From CBFHMJ01 sp965656875 (GTDB lineage Bacteria > Pseudomonadota > Gammaproteobacteria > Enterobacterales > Alteromonadaceae), in contig CBFHMJ010000041.1 in the NCBI GenBank assembly GCA_965656875.1, positions 62,001 to 126,000 on the forward strand: 64,000 nt of DNA. The letters are read 5' to 3'. Below, in pieces: positions 41,557-50,841 of the stretch; the stretch's first letter is position 1, and each line of letters begins with the position of its first letter. Made by a program: the position numbers and the translations under genes. The notes beneath the pieces are model-generated. The model made no database searches, was not told the DNA's origin, and saw nothing but the letters and a program-made list of their open reading frames with translations.

Positions 41557-42378
41557 ATGATTAAAAATAACTATAGTGGAAAAACAAATGGGTTATTAAA
41601 CCTCACCGAAGAAGAACGTGAACTCATCAAAAACTGGGCCTTACCTGATGTTGAAGTCCCGGACCCTACATTAGACGATAAAACCAATGTAATGGGGCAG
41701 CCAATGCGGTGGGTTTATGAGCCACCGGAAGAAGAAGAGGTTGAAGAAGTTAAACCTCTTACGGCTGAGGAAATAGAAGAAATTCGCCTCGCAGCAATGC
41801 AGGAAGGTTTTGAGCAAGGTAAAGAATCAGGTTTCGAAGAAGGCTATAAAGAAGGCCGAGAACGGGGCTATGAAGATGGGCTTGAGCAAGGTGCTGCTGA
41901 AGGTAAAAAAACAGGGCTTGAGGAAGGTCAGGTTCTGGTCGATGAACAAATTAAAGTTTGGGAAGCACTGATTTCCCAGTTATCAGATCCCATTCGTGAT
42001 TTGGATGAACATGTCGAGAAAGAGCTGGTGAAAATCAGCGTTTTACTTGCCGAAGCAGTGCTTCAGAAAGAACTTTCTATTCACCCCGAAATTATTCTGA
42101 ATACGATTAAAAACAGTATTTCTGCGTTGCCAATTGCAGAGCAAGGCTGTGAAATCCAGCTGAACCCTGATGATGCTCAGTTAGTGAAACTCGCTTATGG
42201 CGAAGATGAACTTATTGAAAGAAAATGGCGCATTATGGCGGAACCCTCAATTTCTCCGGGGGGCTGCATTGTTGAAAACAGAACGTCTTCCATTAATCAG
42301 ACTATCGAAGAGCGAGTCAAAGACACATTTGAACGTTTTGTTCAAAGTTCCGGACTGGCTGATTCCTCTCAATCCTAA
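41557..42378 (+). CDS. fliH: Flagellar assembly protein FliH
   Basis: 273 residues, the regulator of the export ATPase FliI. It carries an acidic N-terminal part, then a long GxxxG-type repeat helix (about residues 85-128) with Gly every fourth residue: GFEQGKESGFEEGYKEGRER. This is the hallmark of FliH. The C-terminal domain binds FliI. It lies 52 bases downstream of fliG. Confidence 0.93.
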   Translation: MIKNNYSGKTNGLLNLTEEERELIKNWALPDVEVPDPTLDDKTNVMGQPMRWVYEPPEEEEVEEVKPLTAEEIEEIRLAAMQEGFEQGKESGFEEGYKEGRERGYEDGLEQGAAEGKKTGLEEGQVLVDEQIKVWEALISQLSDPIRDLDEHVEKELVKISVLLAEAVLQKELSIHPEIILNTIKNSISALPIAEQGCEIQLNPDDAQLVKLAYGEDELIERKWRIMAEPSISPGGCIVENRTSSINQTIEERVKDTFERFVQSSGLADSSQS

Positions 42379-42409
42379 TTCAATGATCCTGTAATCTCGG
42401 GAGGTTGCC

Positions 42410-43726
42410 GTGGCATTACTGGACAATGTCAAAAACTATCAACGTTTCATTAAAGCTTCTGCCCCGATGGCCGCAGGCAAATTAACGCGAGTTGTCGGAT
42501 TGACACTTGAGGCTGTCGGTTGTCGCGCACCGCTGGGAAGTTTGTGTTCTGTTGAAACGCAAACAGGAACCCTGGTCGCCGAAGTTGTTGGTTTTGCGGA
42601 TGAATGTATTTATTTGATGCCTACCGAAGAGGTAACCGGGGTTTTGCCTGGTGCTCGCGTTCAACCTTTAGCTACCGATGCCGGAATTCCAGTGGGTATG
42701 GAATTGTTAGGACGGGTGATGGATTCAACCGGGCAACCGCTTGATGGTTTAGGACCAATAAAAACGGATCAATTTGTTTCTGGCCAGAAAACCGCAATCA
42801 ATCCATTGCATCGACGTCAAATATCAGAGCCGATGGATGTCGGCGTTCGCGCTATTAACTCTGTCATCACGGTAGGGCGAGGCCAGAGAATGGGGCTGTT
42901 CGCTGGTAGTGGTGTGGGTAAGAGTGTATTGCTCGGAATGATGACTCGTGGAACAACGGCAGATGTAGTTGTTGTTGGATTGATTGGAGAGCGTGGTCGA
43001 GAAGTTAAAGAATTTATCGAAGAAATTCTGGGTGAAGAAGGCAGAAAGCGTAGTGTGGTAATCGCTGCACCGGCAGATGCTTCACCACTGATGCGACTGA
43101 AAGGGTGTGAAACGGCGGTAACGGTTGCTGAATATTTTCGGGATCAAGGACTGGATGTGTTGTTGCTGCTGGATTCGGTTACTCGATACGCGCAAGCTCA
43201 GCGTGAAATAGCGTTGGCAGTTGGTGAGCCTCCGGCAACAAAAGGCTATCCACCTTCTGTTTTTGCAAAACTGCCTGCATTGATAGAGCGAGCCGGAAAT
43301 GGTGGTGAAGGGCAGGGAGCTATTACTGCTTTTTATACGGTACTGGTGGAAGGTGATGATTTACAGGACCCTATCGCAGATGCTGCCAGAGCCATTCTGG
43401 ATGGACATATAGTTTTGTCACGGCATCTGGCTGATGCGGCACATTTCCCGGCGATCGATATTGAGAAGTCAATTAGTCGGGTTATGCCTGCAGTAACCAG
43501 CGATGAACATCAACAACTGGCACGAGCTTTGAAACAGTTATATTCACTGTATCAACAGAACAAAGATCTAATTTCTATTGGTGCATATGTTAAAGGAAGT
43601 AACCCGGCAGTTGATGAAGCGATCAGATTAATTCCGATTGTTGATCAATTCTTGCAACAAGGGATGAAGGATATTATTCCGTATGATGAATGTCTGGTGG
43701 GACTAGGTAATTTGCTTCGTTCATGA
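42410..43726 (+). CDS. fliI: Flagellum-specific ATPase FliI
   Basis: 438 residues. The F1-type ATPase core has a P-loop GLFAGSGVGKSVLLGMM, the Walker B region DVLLLLDSVTRYAQAQREIA and VGEPPATKGYPPSVFAKLP. It energises substrate release for flagellar export, with FliH and FliJ. The start is a GTG (GGGAGG site). Length is normal. Confidence 0.96.
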   Translation: MALLDNVKNYQRFIKASAPMAAGKLTRVVGLTLEAVGCRAPLGSLCSVETQTGTLVAEVVGFADECIYLMPTEEVTGVLPGARVQPLATDAGIPVGMELLGRVMDSTGQPLDGLGPIKTDQFVSGQKTAINPLHRRQISEPMDVGVRAINSVITVGRGQRMGLFAGSGVGKSVLLGMMTRGTTADVVVVGLIGERGREVKEFIEEILGEEGRKRSVVIAAPADASPLMRLKGCETAVTVAEYFRDQGLDVLLLLDSVTRYAQAQREIALAVGEPPATKGYPPSVFAKLPALIERAGNGGEGQGAITAFYTVLVEGDDLQDPIADAARAILDGHIVLSRHLADAAHFPAIDIEKSISRVMPAVTSDEHQQLARALKQLYSLYQQNKDLISIGAYVKGSNPAVDEAIRLIPIVDQFLQQGMKDIIPYDECLVGLGNLLRS

Positions 43727-43755
43727 TGTCGTAACGTTTAGCAAGGTATTGAAAT

Positions 43756-44202
43756 ATGAGTATTAAACAACTGGAAATGATTGCAAAACTGGAGCGTGAG
43801 AAAGAAGATCAACTCTCCAGTGAGTTGGTAAAGGCACGTCAGTTTTTAGTCGATAATCAAAATAAGCTCGAAGATATCCGCCAGTATCGTATTGACTACC
43901 TTCACTCAGTCCAGGAGCGTGGGCGTCAAGGAATTGGCGGGAACAATTTTGCTCATTTCAATTCTTTCATCACTAAACTGGATGATGCAACGGATCAGCA
44001 GGCACAAGTCGTTGATACGGCACATCAGGTTGTAGAACAACGTCAGCAATTTTTTTTAGAACAACAACAAAAGCGCAAAGCGATCGAATTATTGATTGAA
44101 AAAGATCAAATGCGTCGTCAGGCCGCTGAAGCTAAAAAAGAACAGCAAATGTTAGATGAATTCGCGACTATTCAGTTTTTCAAAAAGCAAAATAAGCGGT
44201 AA
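43756..44202 (+). CDS. fliJ: Flagellar export protein FliJ
   Basis: 148 residues, all predicted coiled coil, rich in Gln, Glu and Lys. It opens MSIKQLEMIAKLEREKEDQL and includes IDYLHSVQERGRQGIGGNNF, the FliJ signature near the hairpin turn. It forms the central stalk with the FliI ring. It is placed right after fliI, as in other flagellar clusters. Confidence 0.9.
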   Translation: MSIKQLEMIAKLEREKEDQLSSELVKARQFLVDNQNKLEDIRQYRIDYLHSVQERGRQGIGGNNFAHFNSFITKLDDATDQQAQVVDTAHQVVEQRQQFFLEQQQKRKAIELLIEKDQMRRQAAEAKKEQQMLDEFATIQFFKKQNKR

Positions 44203-44340
44203 GCTCGGTTTTTTCTCCTTTCATTTTTCTTCCTCAGATTTATCTTATTTCTTGATGTTAATCATATTGGCCCAGTTCTTGTATTAATCTCCGTTAGATT
44301 TATTCGACAGATGCTATTGCTTCAATATTGGAGAGATAAA

Positions 44341-46344
44341 ATGCCTGCAATGATGAAAATTTTACCGGACCCTATAGCCGATACACCACCTGCAGTCGCT
44401 GATCAGGGCGCTGATTTAAAAGGAAAAAGCTCATCATCTAATGAATCATCATTTAATGATGTTTTACATTCAGAGATGAAAAGTGGTGATACGGCAAGTA
44501 GTCAAAAAAGCGGCAATGATCGGCAGCAAGATGCAAAGTCTGATGACGACCGACATTCAAATGCGGCTAAAACAAAAGAGAAAGATTCTGAAGCAGCTAC
44601 TACGAATGACGCTTTAAATGCGAATGCTCAAACTGCGCAGCAAGCGACTCCCGAAACTGAATCAAAAACTGACAGTTTTCTCAATGTTGTGAGCGGCGCA
44701 AGAAATTATCAGGCAACGTTAAAGTCAGCAAAGAATCAGGATGAAAAGGCTGTTGAAGGTAAAGAGCAGTCGACTAAACCTGGTTTTGCGGTTACTCAAC
44801 CAGATGAAGATGGTGCTGATCCGCTTAATAAGCAAGCGAGTGGACAGAAGCATATTGAACTGACTGGACAGCAGGCAACGTCCACTCAGCAGCAACAGAA
44901 GCCTTTAGACCAAATCTCTCCGGTTAAAGGATCTGGCGAATCTGAACAACAATCAAAAACTGTCGAAACGTTAATAGCAAGTCAGGTCAAAGACGGCAAA
45001 GCGACAGACGCTAAACCGGCTGGTGACCAGGAACCTGATCAGCTGGGAACTGGCAAAGTTGCCGGACAAACGGTCATCTCACCAGAACCAGCGAAACAAG
45101 GCGATATCGACACAAAGGGTAAATTAACGGGTGTCGACGCAAAAGACATCAAATCGACAGGCACGGGTCAGGATAAAGGTGCTGCGATTCACAAATATGT
45201 TGATCCGGATGCTCAAATTGATAAGGCTGGAACGGCCTCAGTAAATAAGGTTGAATCGTTAAACGATGAGAGCACTGAAGATGACTCATTGTTGACTCAG
45301 ACTGTAAGTAAAGGCGAAGTAACAGAGAAATCATCTGATAAATCGGGTGACAAGGTATCTGATAAGTCATCAGTACTTACATCTAATGCCCAGACTCGAA
45401 CGAATGCATCACAATCAGCTAATGCCCAAACTGGCACTCAACCATTGGCTCAGCAAACAATGACGGCGTCAGAAGATAAAACTGATGCAGCAAAAGATGC
45501 ATTACTTTCTTCTTCTGATTCCACGATTAAAGACACGCCTAAAAACGATCAAACTATTTTTTCAGCTGATAAATCTCAGCAGACAGTAAGTAATGGTGAC
45601 AAGGCTGGAAACCAGGACCAATCTCAGGGTGAGAATCATCAGTCTGGACAGTCATCAGAGCAAATTCTGGCTGAGCAAAATGTCGCAGAAGAAGCAACGG
45701 ATCAACAGCAATTCGCCAGCATGATGAGTGATAAACCTCGTCAGGGTACTGAAACAACACCGGTTAATAATCCAGCCGTTAATCGAATGCAGGCCGTTGA
45801 AAATGCGTCTGCGGTAAAACATCAGCAACAACTTCAAGCTCAGCAACAAGAAAATGCAATGAATGAAGCTGAACGCCTGGCTAATGAGCCTATGTCAGTG
45901 AAGAAAGGCGAGTTTGCAGTTGCTGCTCATGAGCGTGTCATGCTAATGAACAGCAACGGTGTTAAATCTGCTGATATCCGTTTAGATCCGGCCGATCTGG
46001 GGCGAATGCAGATTAAAGTAAACCAGGAAGGTGATCAGGTTTCGGTGAGTTTTGTTGTCCAGAATAGTCAGGCTAAAGAAATGCTTGAAAGTGCGCTTCC
46101 TAAGCTTCGTGAGATGATGGCGGAGAATGGTATTGAAATGGGCGAAGGGTCTGTTGATCAGGAAAAAGGTGGCAATGACCGCTATGCTGAAACAGAGACG
46201 GGGGCTCATGGCGATGGACGCCAAAAGCAAGCAACTGGCTATGAATCATCAACAACGACCAGTGAAGCTGAAATCGATAGCGCAGTTATGTCTTCATTAC
46301 GGTTAAGTGGTGGCACTGTTGGCGGTATTGATTATTTCGCTTAG
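44341..46344 (+). CDS. fliK: Flagellar hook-length control protein FliK
   Basis: 667 residues from ATG 44341, which has a GGAGAG site five bases before it. An upstream ATG at 44311 is not supported. The first 530 residues are low-complexity, rich in Gln, Ser, Thr, Lys and Asp, as expected of a molecular ruler. The C-terminal domain is conserved: SADIRLDPADLGRMQIKVNQ, VSVSFVVQNSQAKEMLESAL and PKLREMMAENGIEMGEGSV. This part switches export specificity through FlhB. It is longer than most FliK proteins. A 138-base gap separates it from fliJ. Confidence 0.9.
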   Translation: MPAMMKILPDPIADTPPAVADQGADLKGKSSSSNESSFNDVLHSEMKSGDTASSQKSGNDRQQDAKSDDDRHSNAAKTKEKDSEAATTNDALNANAQTAQQATPETESKTDSFLNVVSGARNYQATLKSAKNQDEKAVEGKEQSTKPGFAVTQPDEDGADPLNKQASGQKHIELTGQQATSTQQQQKPLDQISPVKGSGESEQQSKTVETLIASQVKDGKATDAKPAGDQEPDQLGTGKVAGQTVISPEPAKQGDIDTKGKLTGVDAKDIKSTGTGQDKGAAIHKYVDPDAQIDKAGTASVNKVESLNDESTEDDSLLTQTVSKGEVTEKSSDKSGDKVSDKSSVLTSNAQTRTNASQSANAQTGTQPLAQQTMTASEDKTDAAKDALLSSSDSTIKDTPKNDQTIFSADKSQQTVSNGDKAGNQDQSQGENHQSGQSSEQILAEQNVAEEATDQQQFASMMSDKPRQGTETTPVNNPAVNRMQAVENASAVKHQQQLQAQQQENAMNEAERLANEPMSVKKGEFAVAAHERVMLMNSNGVKSADIRLDPADLGRMQIKVNQEGDQVSVSFVVQNSQAKEMLESALPKLREMMAENGIEMGEGSVDQEKGGNDRYAETETGAHGDGRQKQATGYESSTTTSEAEIDSAVMSSLRLSGGTVGGIDYFA

Positions 46345-46505
46345 GGCGTCAGAGAGCTGAATGTTTGATTTTCAAGCGAGATTAGACTGACAAGCATCAA
46401 ACTATCTGTTGTCGGCGAAATTATTGCTTGCTGGAGATCTACGCCACTATATAATCAGTAACTCTTTATAAATTATCATGCTTTTACTGATGAGCTGGGG
46501 GAAAG

Positions 46506-47039
46506 ATGGCTGAAGAACAACGCGATTTAGAAATGGAAGAAGGCGGTGGTAAGAGTAAAAAACTGCTGTTTATTATCATTGCTGCTGTTGTACTTGTTGG
46601 TGGAGGCGCAGCCGCCTATTTCATGATGGGCAGTGAACCACCTCCGGAAGAACAAACTGTATCAGAGCAACCTGATGCAGATGCAGCGGCCGCTGCACCG
46701 AAAAGTGCGGCTGATAAAGGCAGTGCGTTATATGTGGCAATGCCCAGACCATTTGTTTTCAATGTGCCTGGTTCGGTAAGAGATCGGCTGGTTCAGATTA
46801 AAGTTCAGTTGTTAGTTCGAGGTGATGCCTCGGAAGAAATGGCAAAACGTCATATTCCCTTGATTGAAGGTACATTACTTTCAACGTTTAGTAAGACAAA
46901 TGCTGATGATCTGTCAACGATGGCAGGTAAAGAAGCATTAAAAGTTAAAGCATTACAAGATGTTCAGGTTGCAATGAATGATGTAGCTGGACAAAAAATT
47001 GTAGAGCAGGTGTTATTTACCGGCTTTGTAATGCAATAA
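46506..47039 (+). CDS. fliL: Flagellar basal body-associated protein FliL
   Basis: 177 residues, a single-pass inner-membrane protein supporting the stator. The transmembrane helix is at about 18-40 (LLFIIIAAVVLVGGGAAAYF), then an acidic/Ala-rich linker. The periplasmic domain follows, with YVAMPRPFVFNVPG and the RDRLVQIKVQLLVRG stretch. A GGGG ribosome site precedes the ATG. Confidence 0.94.
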   Translation: MAEEQRDLEMEEGGGKSKKLLFIIIAAVVLVGGGAAAYFMMGSEPPPEEQTVSEQPDADAAAAAPKSAADKGSALYVAMPRPFVFNVPGSVRDRLVQIKVQLLVRGDASEEMAKRHIPLIEGTLLSTFSKTNADDLSTMAGKEALKVKALQDVQVAMNDVAGQKIVEQVLFTGFVMQ

Positions 47040-47063
47040 ATGCGAGAAAAAAGAAGCATATAA

Positions 47064-48167
47064 ATGGCTGTCAGTGACTTATTATCCCAGGACGAAATCG
47101 ATGCGCTCTTACACGGTGTTGATGAGGTCGAAGAAGAAGAGATAGAGGAAGCTCCCGAATCGGGTGTTTCGGCTTCCGCGCTTGATTATGACTTCTCTTC
47201 TCAAGACAGAATCGTTCGTGGTCGGATGCCGACCCTGGAAATTGTTAACGAACGTTTTGCTCGTCATATGCGTATCAGTTTATTTAACATGATGCGGAGA
47301 ACGGCAGAGGTTTCAATCAATGGTGTGCAAATGCTCAAGTTTGGTGAGTATGTTCATACCTTGTTTGTGCCAACATCGTTAAATATGGTTCGTTTCAGAC
47401 CGTTGAAAGGCACGGCGTTAATTACAATGGAGGCAAGATTAGTCTTCATTCTGGTGGATAATTTTTTCGGTGGTGATGGCCGTTATCACGCTAAAATCGA
47501 GGGTCGGGAATTCACACCGACGGAACGTCGAATTATTCAGATGCTACTCAAGTTAATCTTTGAAGATTATAAAGAAGCATGGGCGCCAGTCATGGATGTG
47601 TCGTTCGAATATCTCGATTCAGAAGTTAACCCGGCAATGGCGAACATTGTCAGCCCGACAGAGGTTGTCGTTATTTGTTCGTTTCACATTGAACTGGACG
47701 GTGGTGGCGGAGATTTCCATATCGCGTTACCTTATTCTATGCTGGAACCTATCAGGGAATTATTGGATGCCGGTGTTCAGAGTGACAAGGAAGATACTGA
47801 TTTACGCTGGAGTAAAGCACTTCGCGACGAAATTATGGATGTCAATGTAGAGCTGTCGACATTGATGATGGAAACCAGCCTGTCGCTGCAGGAAGTGATG
47901 GAGCTGAAAAAGGGCGATATTATCCCGATTGAAATGCCGGAATATTTGACGGTGTTTATAGAAGATCTTCCTTCCTATCGTGCCAAGATGGGACGCTCGC
48001 GTGACAACGTGGCGATCAAAATCATGGAGAAGATTAAACGACCAGAAACAGTTAAATCAGAAATGGCCTTGTTTACTAAAGGTGGTCGTAGACTGGATAG
48101 TGATTCAAATATCTCTATCTTAGAGGAAGATTTGGTGTTAAATGATAAATCATCAGGTGAATGGTAA
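47064..48167 (+). CDS. fliM: Flagellar motor switch protein FliM
   Basis: 367 residues. The N-terminal CheY-binding motif is LLSQDEIDALLHGV. The middle domain has the GGxG-type VDNFFGGDGRYHAKIEGREF and the C-terminal SpoA domain LQEVMELKKGDIIPIEMPEY. It binds phospho-CheY to reverse rotation. It shares one base with fliN (TAATG). Confidence 0.96.
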   Translation: MAVSDLLSQDEIDALLHGVDEVEEEEIEEAPESGVSASALDYDFSSQDRIVRGRMPTLEIVNERFARHMRISLFNMMRRTAEVSINGVQMLKFGEYVHTLFVPTSLNMVRFRPLKGTALITMEARLVFILVDNFFGGDGRYHAKIEGREFTPTERRIIQMLLKLIFEDYKEAWAPVMDVSFEYLDSEVNPAMANIVSPTEVVVICSFHIELDGGGGDFHIALPYSMLEPIRELLDAGVQSDKEDTDLRWSKALRDEIMDVNVELSTLMMETSLSLQEVMELKKGDIIPIEMPEYLTVFIEDLPSYRAKMGRSRDNVAIKIMEKIKRPETVKSEMALFTKGGRRLDSDSNISILEEDLVLNDKSSGEW

Positions 48168-48562
48168 TGAGTGACGATCAAGATACTATGGATGAATGGG
48201 CTGCGGCCATGGCGGAGCAGGAAGCTGATGAAGAACTTGAAGTTCAGGCTGCGCCACTCGAAGAATTAACGGAAGAAGGGTCTGCCATCTCTGGTGAAGA
48301 AAAAGCCAAGCTGGATGCCATTCTGGATATTCCGGTTACTATTTCAATGGAAGTTGGCCGGAGTAAAATAAGTATCAGAAACCTGTTACAGCTCAATCAG
48401 GGTTCTGTTGTCGAACTTGACCGTGTTGCGGGTGAATCACTGGATGTACTGGTGAATGGCACCTTAATCGCCCACGGTGAAGTGGTTGTAGTTAATGATA
48501 AGTTTGGTATCCGATTAACTGATGTTATTAGCCAGATTGAGCGTATTAAAAAGCTGCGTTAA
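48167..48562 (+). CDS. fliN: Flagellar motor switch protein FliN
   Basis: 131 residues from the ATG at 48167. An in-frame ATG at 48161 lies only three bases after the AGG site. An acidic N-terminal extension (about 50 residues) precedes the SpoA domain: ILDIPVTISMEVGRSKISIR and GTLIAHGEVVVVNDKFGIRL. Together with FliM it forms the C ring. Confidence 0.95.
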   Translation: MSDDQDTMDEWAAAMAEQEADEELEVQAAPLEELTEEGSAISGEEKAKLDAILDIPVTISMEVGRSKISIRNLLQLNQGSVVELDRVAGESLDVLVNGTLIAHGEVVVVNDKFGIRLTDVISQIERIKKLR

Positions 48563-48989
48563 AAGCTTTCTTAAAACACTTCCTTCAATAACCCGAGCGC
48601 CACTAAACCGGCGTATCGGGTTTTTGTTTTTTTTACTCCTTACCCCGTTGACTGCGAGGGCTGATGCGATTACCGAGCCATCAATGGTATCGATGTTTCT
48701 GTCTTTGTTTATCGTTATTTTTCTTATCTTTGGTATGGCATGGCTTTATAAGAAAACTGTACTCAGGATGCCTGGTAGTGACGCGATAAAAGTTATTACA
48801 TCCTTACAGCTGGGTACGAAAGAAAGACTGCTTGTTGTTGAAATTAATGGTAAACAGCACGTTCTGGGCGTTACAAGTCAGCAAATTAATTATTTAGTCG
48901 CTCTGGATGAGCCTGTTGAAATGCCCGATATGAGTGGCGATTTTAAAACTCAGTTAATAAAAATGATGGGAAATAAACGTGAGCAGTAA
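48522..48989 (+). CDS. fliO: Flagellar biosynthetic protein FliO
   Basis: 155 residues if the ATG at 48522 is used, which overlaps fliN by 41 bases; a TTG at 48537 is an alternative. There is a signal-like first hydrophobic stretch (GFLFFLLLTPLTARA) and then a membrane helix, FLSLFIVIFLIFGMAWLY. The cytosolic tail LLVVEINGKQHVLGVTSQQI is the FliO signature. FliO helps assemble the FliP export gate, encoded next. Confidence 0.88.
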   Translation: MLLARLSVLKSCVKSFLKTLPSITRAPLNRRIGFLFFLLLTPLTARADAITEPSMVSMFLSLFIVIFLIFGMAWLYKKTVLRMPGSDAIKVITSLQLGTKERLLVVEINGKQHVLGVTSQQINYLVALDEPVEMPDMSGDFKTQLIKMMGNKREQ

Positions 48990-49005
48990 CAAAACAGGAT
49001 TGTCG

Positions 49006-49761
49006 ATGTCACGACGCTTATGGCGTATTTTTGCAATATTGACGCTACTTTTGATAGTCCCCACGAGTTTTGCTGAACCGGGGATTCCAGCGTTAACATT
49101 GACAGAAAATCCGGATGGTGGGGCTGATTACACGGTTACCTTGCAGATTCTGGCGATCATGACGGCATTAAGTTTTTTGCCTGCCATGTTAATTATGATG
49201 ACGTCATTTACCCGTATTATCATTGTGTTGTCTATTCTTCGTCAGGCGATTGGTCTGCAACAATCACCATCCAATCAAATCTTAATCGGTATTACATTAT
49301 TCATGACATTTTTTATCATGGCACCGGTTTTTCAAAAAGTGAATGATACGGCGATTCAGCCTTATATTGCAGAAGATATCACCGCAATACAGGCGTTTGA
49401 GAATGCGAAGATACCCATGAGGGAGTTTATGCTCTCTCAAACACGAGTAAAAGACATTGATTCTTTCGCTCAGATAGCCGGGTATGATTCATTGAGTGGC
49501 CCAGAAGAAGCGCCTATGTCAGTGTTGATTCCTGCATTTGTGACCAGTGAACTCAAAACGGCATTCCAAATCGGATTTATGTTTTTCATCCCATTCCTGA
49601 TCCTGGATTTGGTTGTGGCCAGTATCTTAATGGCGATGGGTATGATGATGCTGTCACCAATGATTGTCTCTTTACCTTTTAAATTAATGTTATTCGTACT
49701 GGTTGATGGCTGGGGACTTGTGATGGGCACATTAGCAACGAGCTTTGGACTGGGAGTCTGA
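49006..49761 (+). CDS. fliP: Flagellar export gate protein FliP
   Basis: 251 residues from the ATG at 49006 (AGGA six bases upstream); a GTG at 48979 inside fliO is the other possible start. A cleavable signal (MSRRLWRIFAILTLLLIVPT) precedes EPGIPALTLT. Then come the membrane segments of FliP, the conserved MMTSFTRIIIVLSILRQAIG, SPSNQILIGITLFMTFFIMA, and the C-terminal FQIGFMFFIPFLILDLVVAS. Confidence 0.94.
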   Translation: MSRRLWRIFAILTLLLIVPTSFAEPGIPALTLTENPDGGADYTVTLQILAIMTALSFLPAMLIMMTSFTRIIIVLSILRQAIGLQQSPSNQILIGITLFMTFFIMAPVFQKVNDTAIQPYIAEDITAIQAFENAKIPMREFMLSQTRVKDIDSFAQIAGYDSLSGPEEAPMSVLIPAFVTSELKTAFQIGFMFFIPFLILDLVVASILMAMGMMMLSPMIVSLPFKLMLFVLVDGWGLVMGTLATSFGLGV

Positions 49762-49763
49762 CG

Positions 49764-50033
49764 ATGACGCCAGAAACTTTTGTCGATATTCTAAGAGAGT
49801 CTTTGTTTCTGGTTATTATGTTGGTATCAGCCATCATAATGCCAAGTTTGTTGGTTGGTTTGCTAGTGTCTATTTTCCAGGCCGCGACATCAATCAATGA
49901 ACAAACGTTGAGTTTTTTACCTCGTTTAATTGTTACCCTGTTAGCCCTGATTTACGGTGGGCACTGGTTAACGCAGGTGCTAATTGATTTTACAAAGGAA
50001 TTGGTCGGACGAATTCCGGCGGTGATTGGTTAA
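49764..50033 (+). CDS. fliQ: Flagellar export gate protein FliQ
   Basis: 89 residues with two membrane helices and the linking loop FQAATSINEQTLSFLPRL, which is the family hallmark. It shares a base with fliR and follows fliP by two bases. Confidence 0.96.
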   Translation: MTPETFVDILRESLFLVIMLVSAIIMPSLLVGLLVSIFQAATSINEQTLSFLPRLIVTLLALIYGGHWLTQVLIDFTKELVGRIPAVIG

Positions 50034-50806
50034 TGGAATATCCCCTCGACATAATATTGCAGTGGATAGCCGATTTTTTACTGCCATTTAGCCGGGTTGC
50101 TGCGATGTTAGGTGTAATGGTTGGTATTGGCGCAAGAAATACCCCGGTACGGATTAAAGCAGGCCTGGCGGTCTTTATCGTCTTGTTGATAATGCCTGTC
50201 ATACCACCATCACCTATCATCGATTTATTCTCTGTTGGCACTATTCTGGTTGTTGCGCAACAGATTTTGATTGGTGTAGCTATCGGTTTCACTTCAGTGT
50301 TGATGATGAACACCTTTGTTTTAGCGGGGCAAATTGTTGCTATGCAAACCGGTTTGGGATTTGCCTCGGTTGTTGATCCCATTAATGGATTGAATGTAGC
50401 GGCAATTGGTCAGTTTTATCTAATTCTGGCGACGCTGCTGTTCTGGGTGTTTGATGGACACTTAGCGTTAATACATATGGTTGTTCATAGTTTCCATGCA
50501 TTACCAATCAGCAATGAATGGTGGCCTGTTGATAATTATCATACGCTGGCCATGTGGGGCCGTTGGCTGTTCATGACAGCATTAGTTCTTTCTTTACCTC
50601 CGATTACCGCAATGTTAGTGATTAATTTCGCATTCGGTATTATGACGAGGGCAGCTCCTCAGTTGAATATATTTAGTTTAGGTTTTCCAGTTACTATGAT
50701 GTCCGGCCTTATTATTCTTTGGCTGACACTCGATAACTTCATGTTCCATTTTGAATCTCAATGGAATCAGGCATTACTCCTGGCTTGCGATCTCATTAAT
50801 TGTTGA
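50033..50806 (+). CDS. fliR: Flagellar export gate protein FliR
   Basis: 257 residues with six membrane helices. Recognised from FSRVAAMLGVMVGIGARNTP, GEIVAMQTGLGFASVVDP-like VAMQTGLGFASVVDPINGLN, and ITAMLVINFAFGIMTRAAPQ. It completes the FliPQR gate; the next gene is flhB. Confidence 0.95.
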   Translation: MEYPLDIILQWIADFLLPFSRVAAMLGVMVGIGARNTPVRIKAGLAVFIVLLIMPVIPPSPIIDLFSVGTILVVAQQILIGVAIGFTSVLMMNTFVLAGQIVAMQTGLGFASVVDPINGLNVAAIGQFYLILATLLFWVFDGHLALIHMVVHSFHALPISNEWWPVDNYHTLAMWGRWLFMTALVLSLPPITAMLVINFAFGIMTRAAPQLNIFSLGFPVTMMSGLIILWLTLDNFMFHFESQWNQALLLACDLINC

Positions 50807-50841
50807 TTGCTTATTAAGCCTGAGGATAAGGAGTCTCAGCA

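Noticed and set aside
44268..44285. Sigma-54 promoter before fliK
   Set aside because: TTGGCCCAGTTCTTGTAT has GG then N10 then GT instead of GC, so the invariant -12 element is broken.
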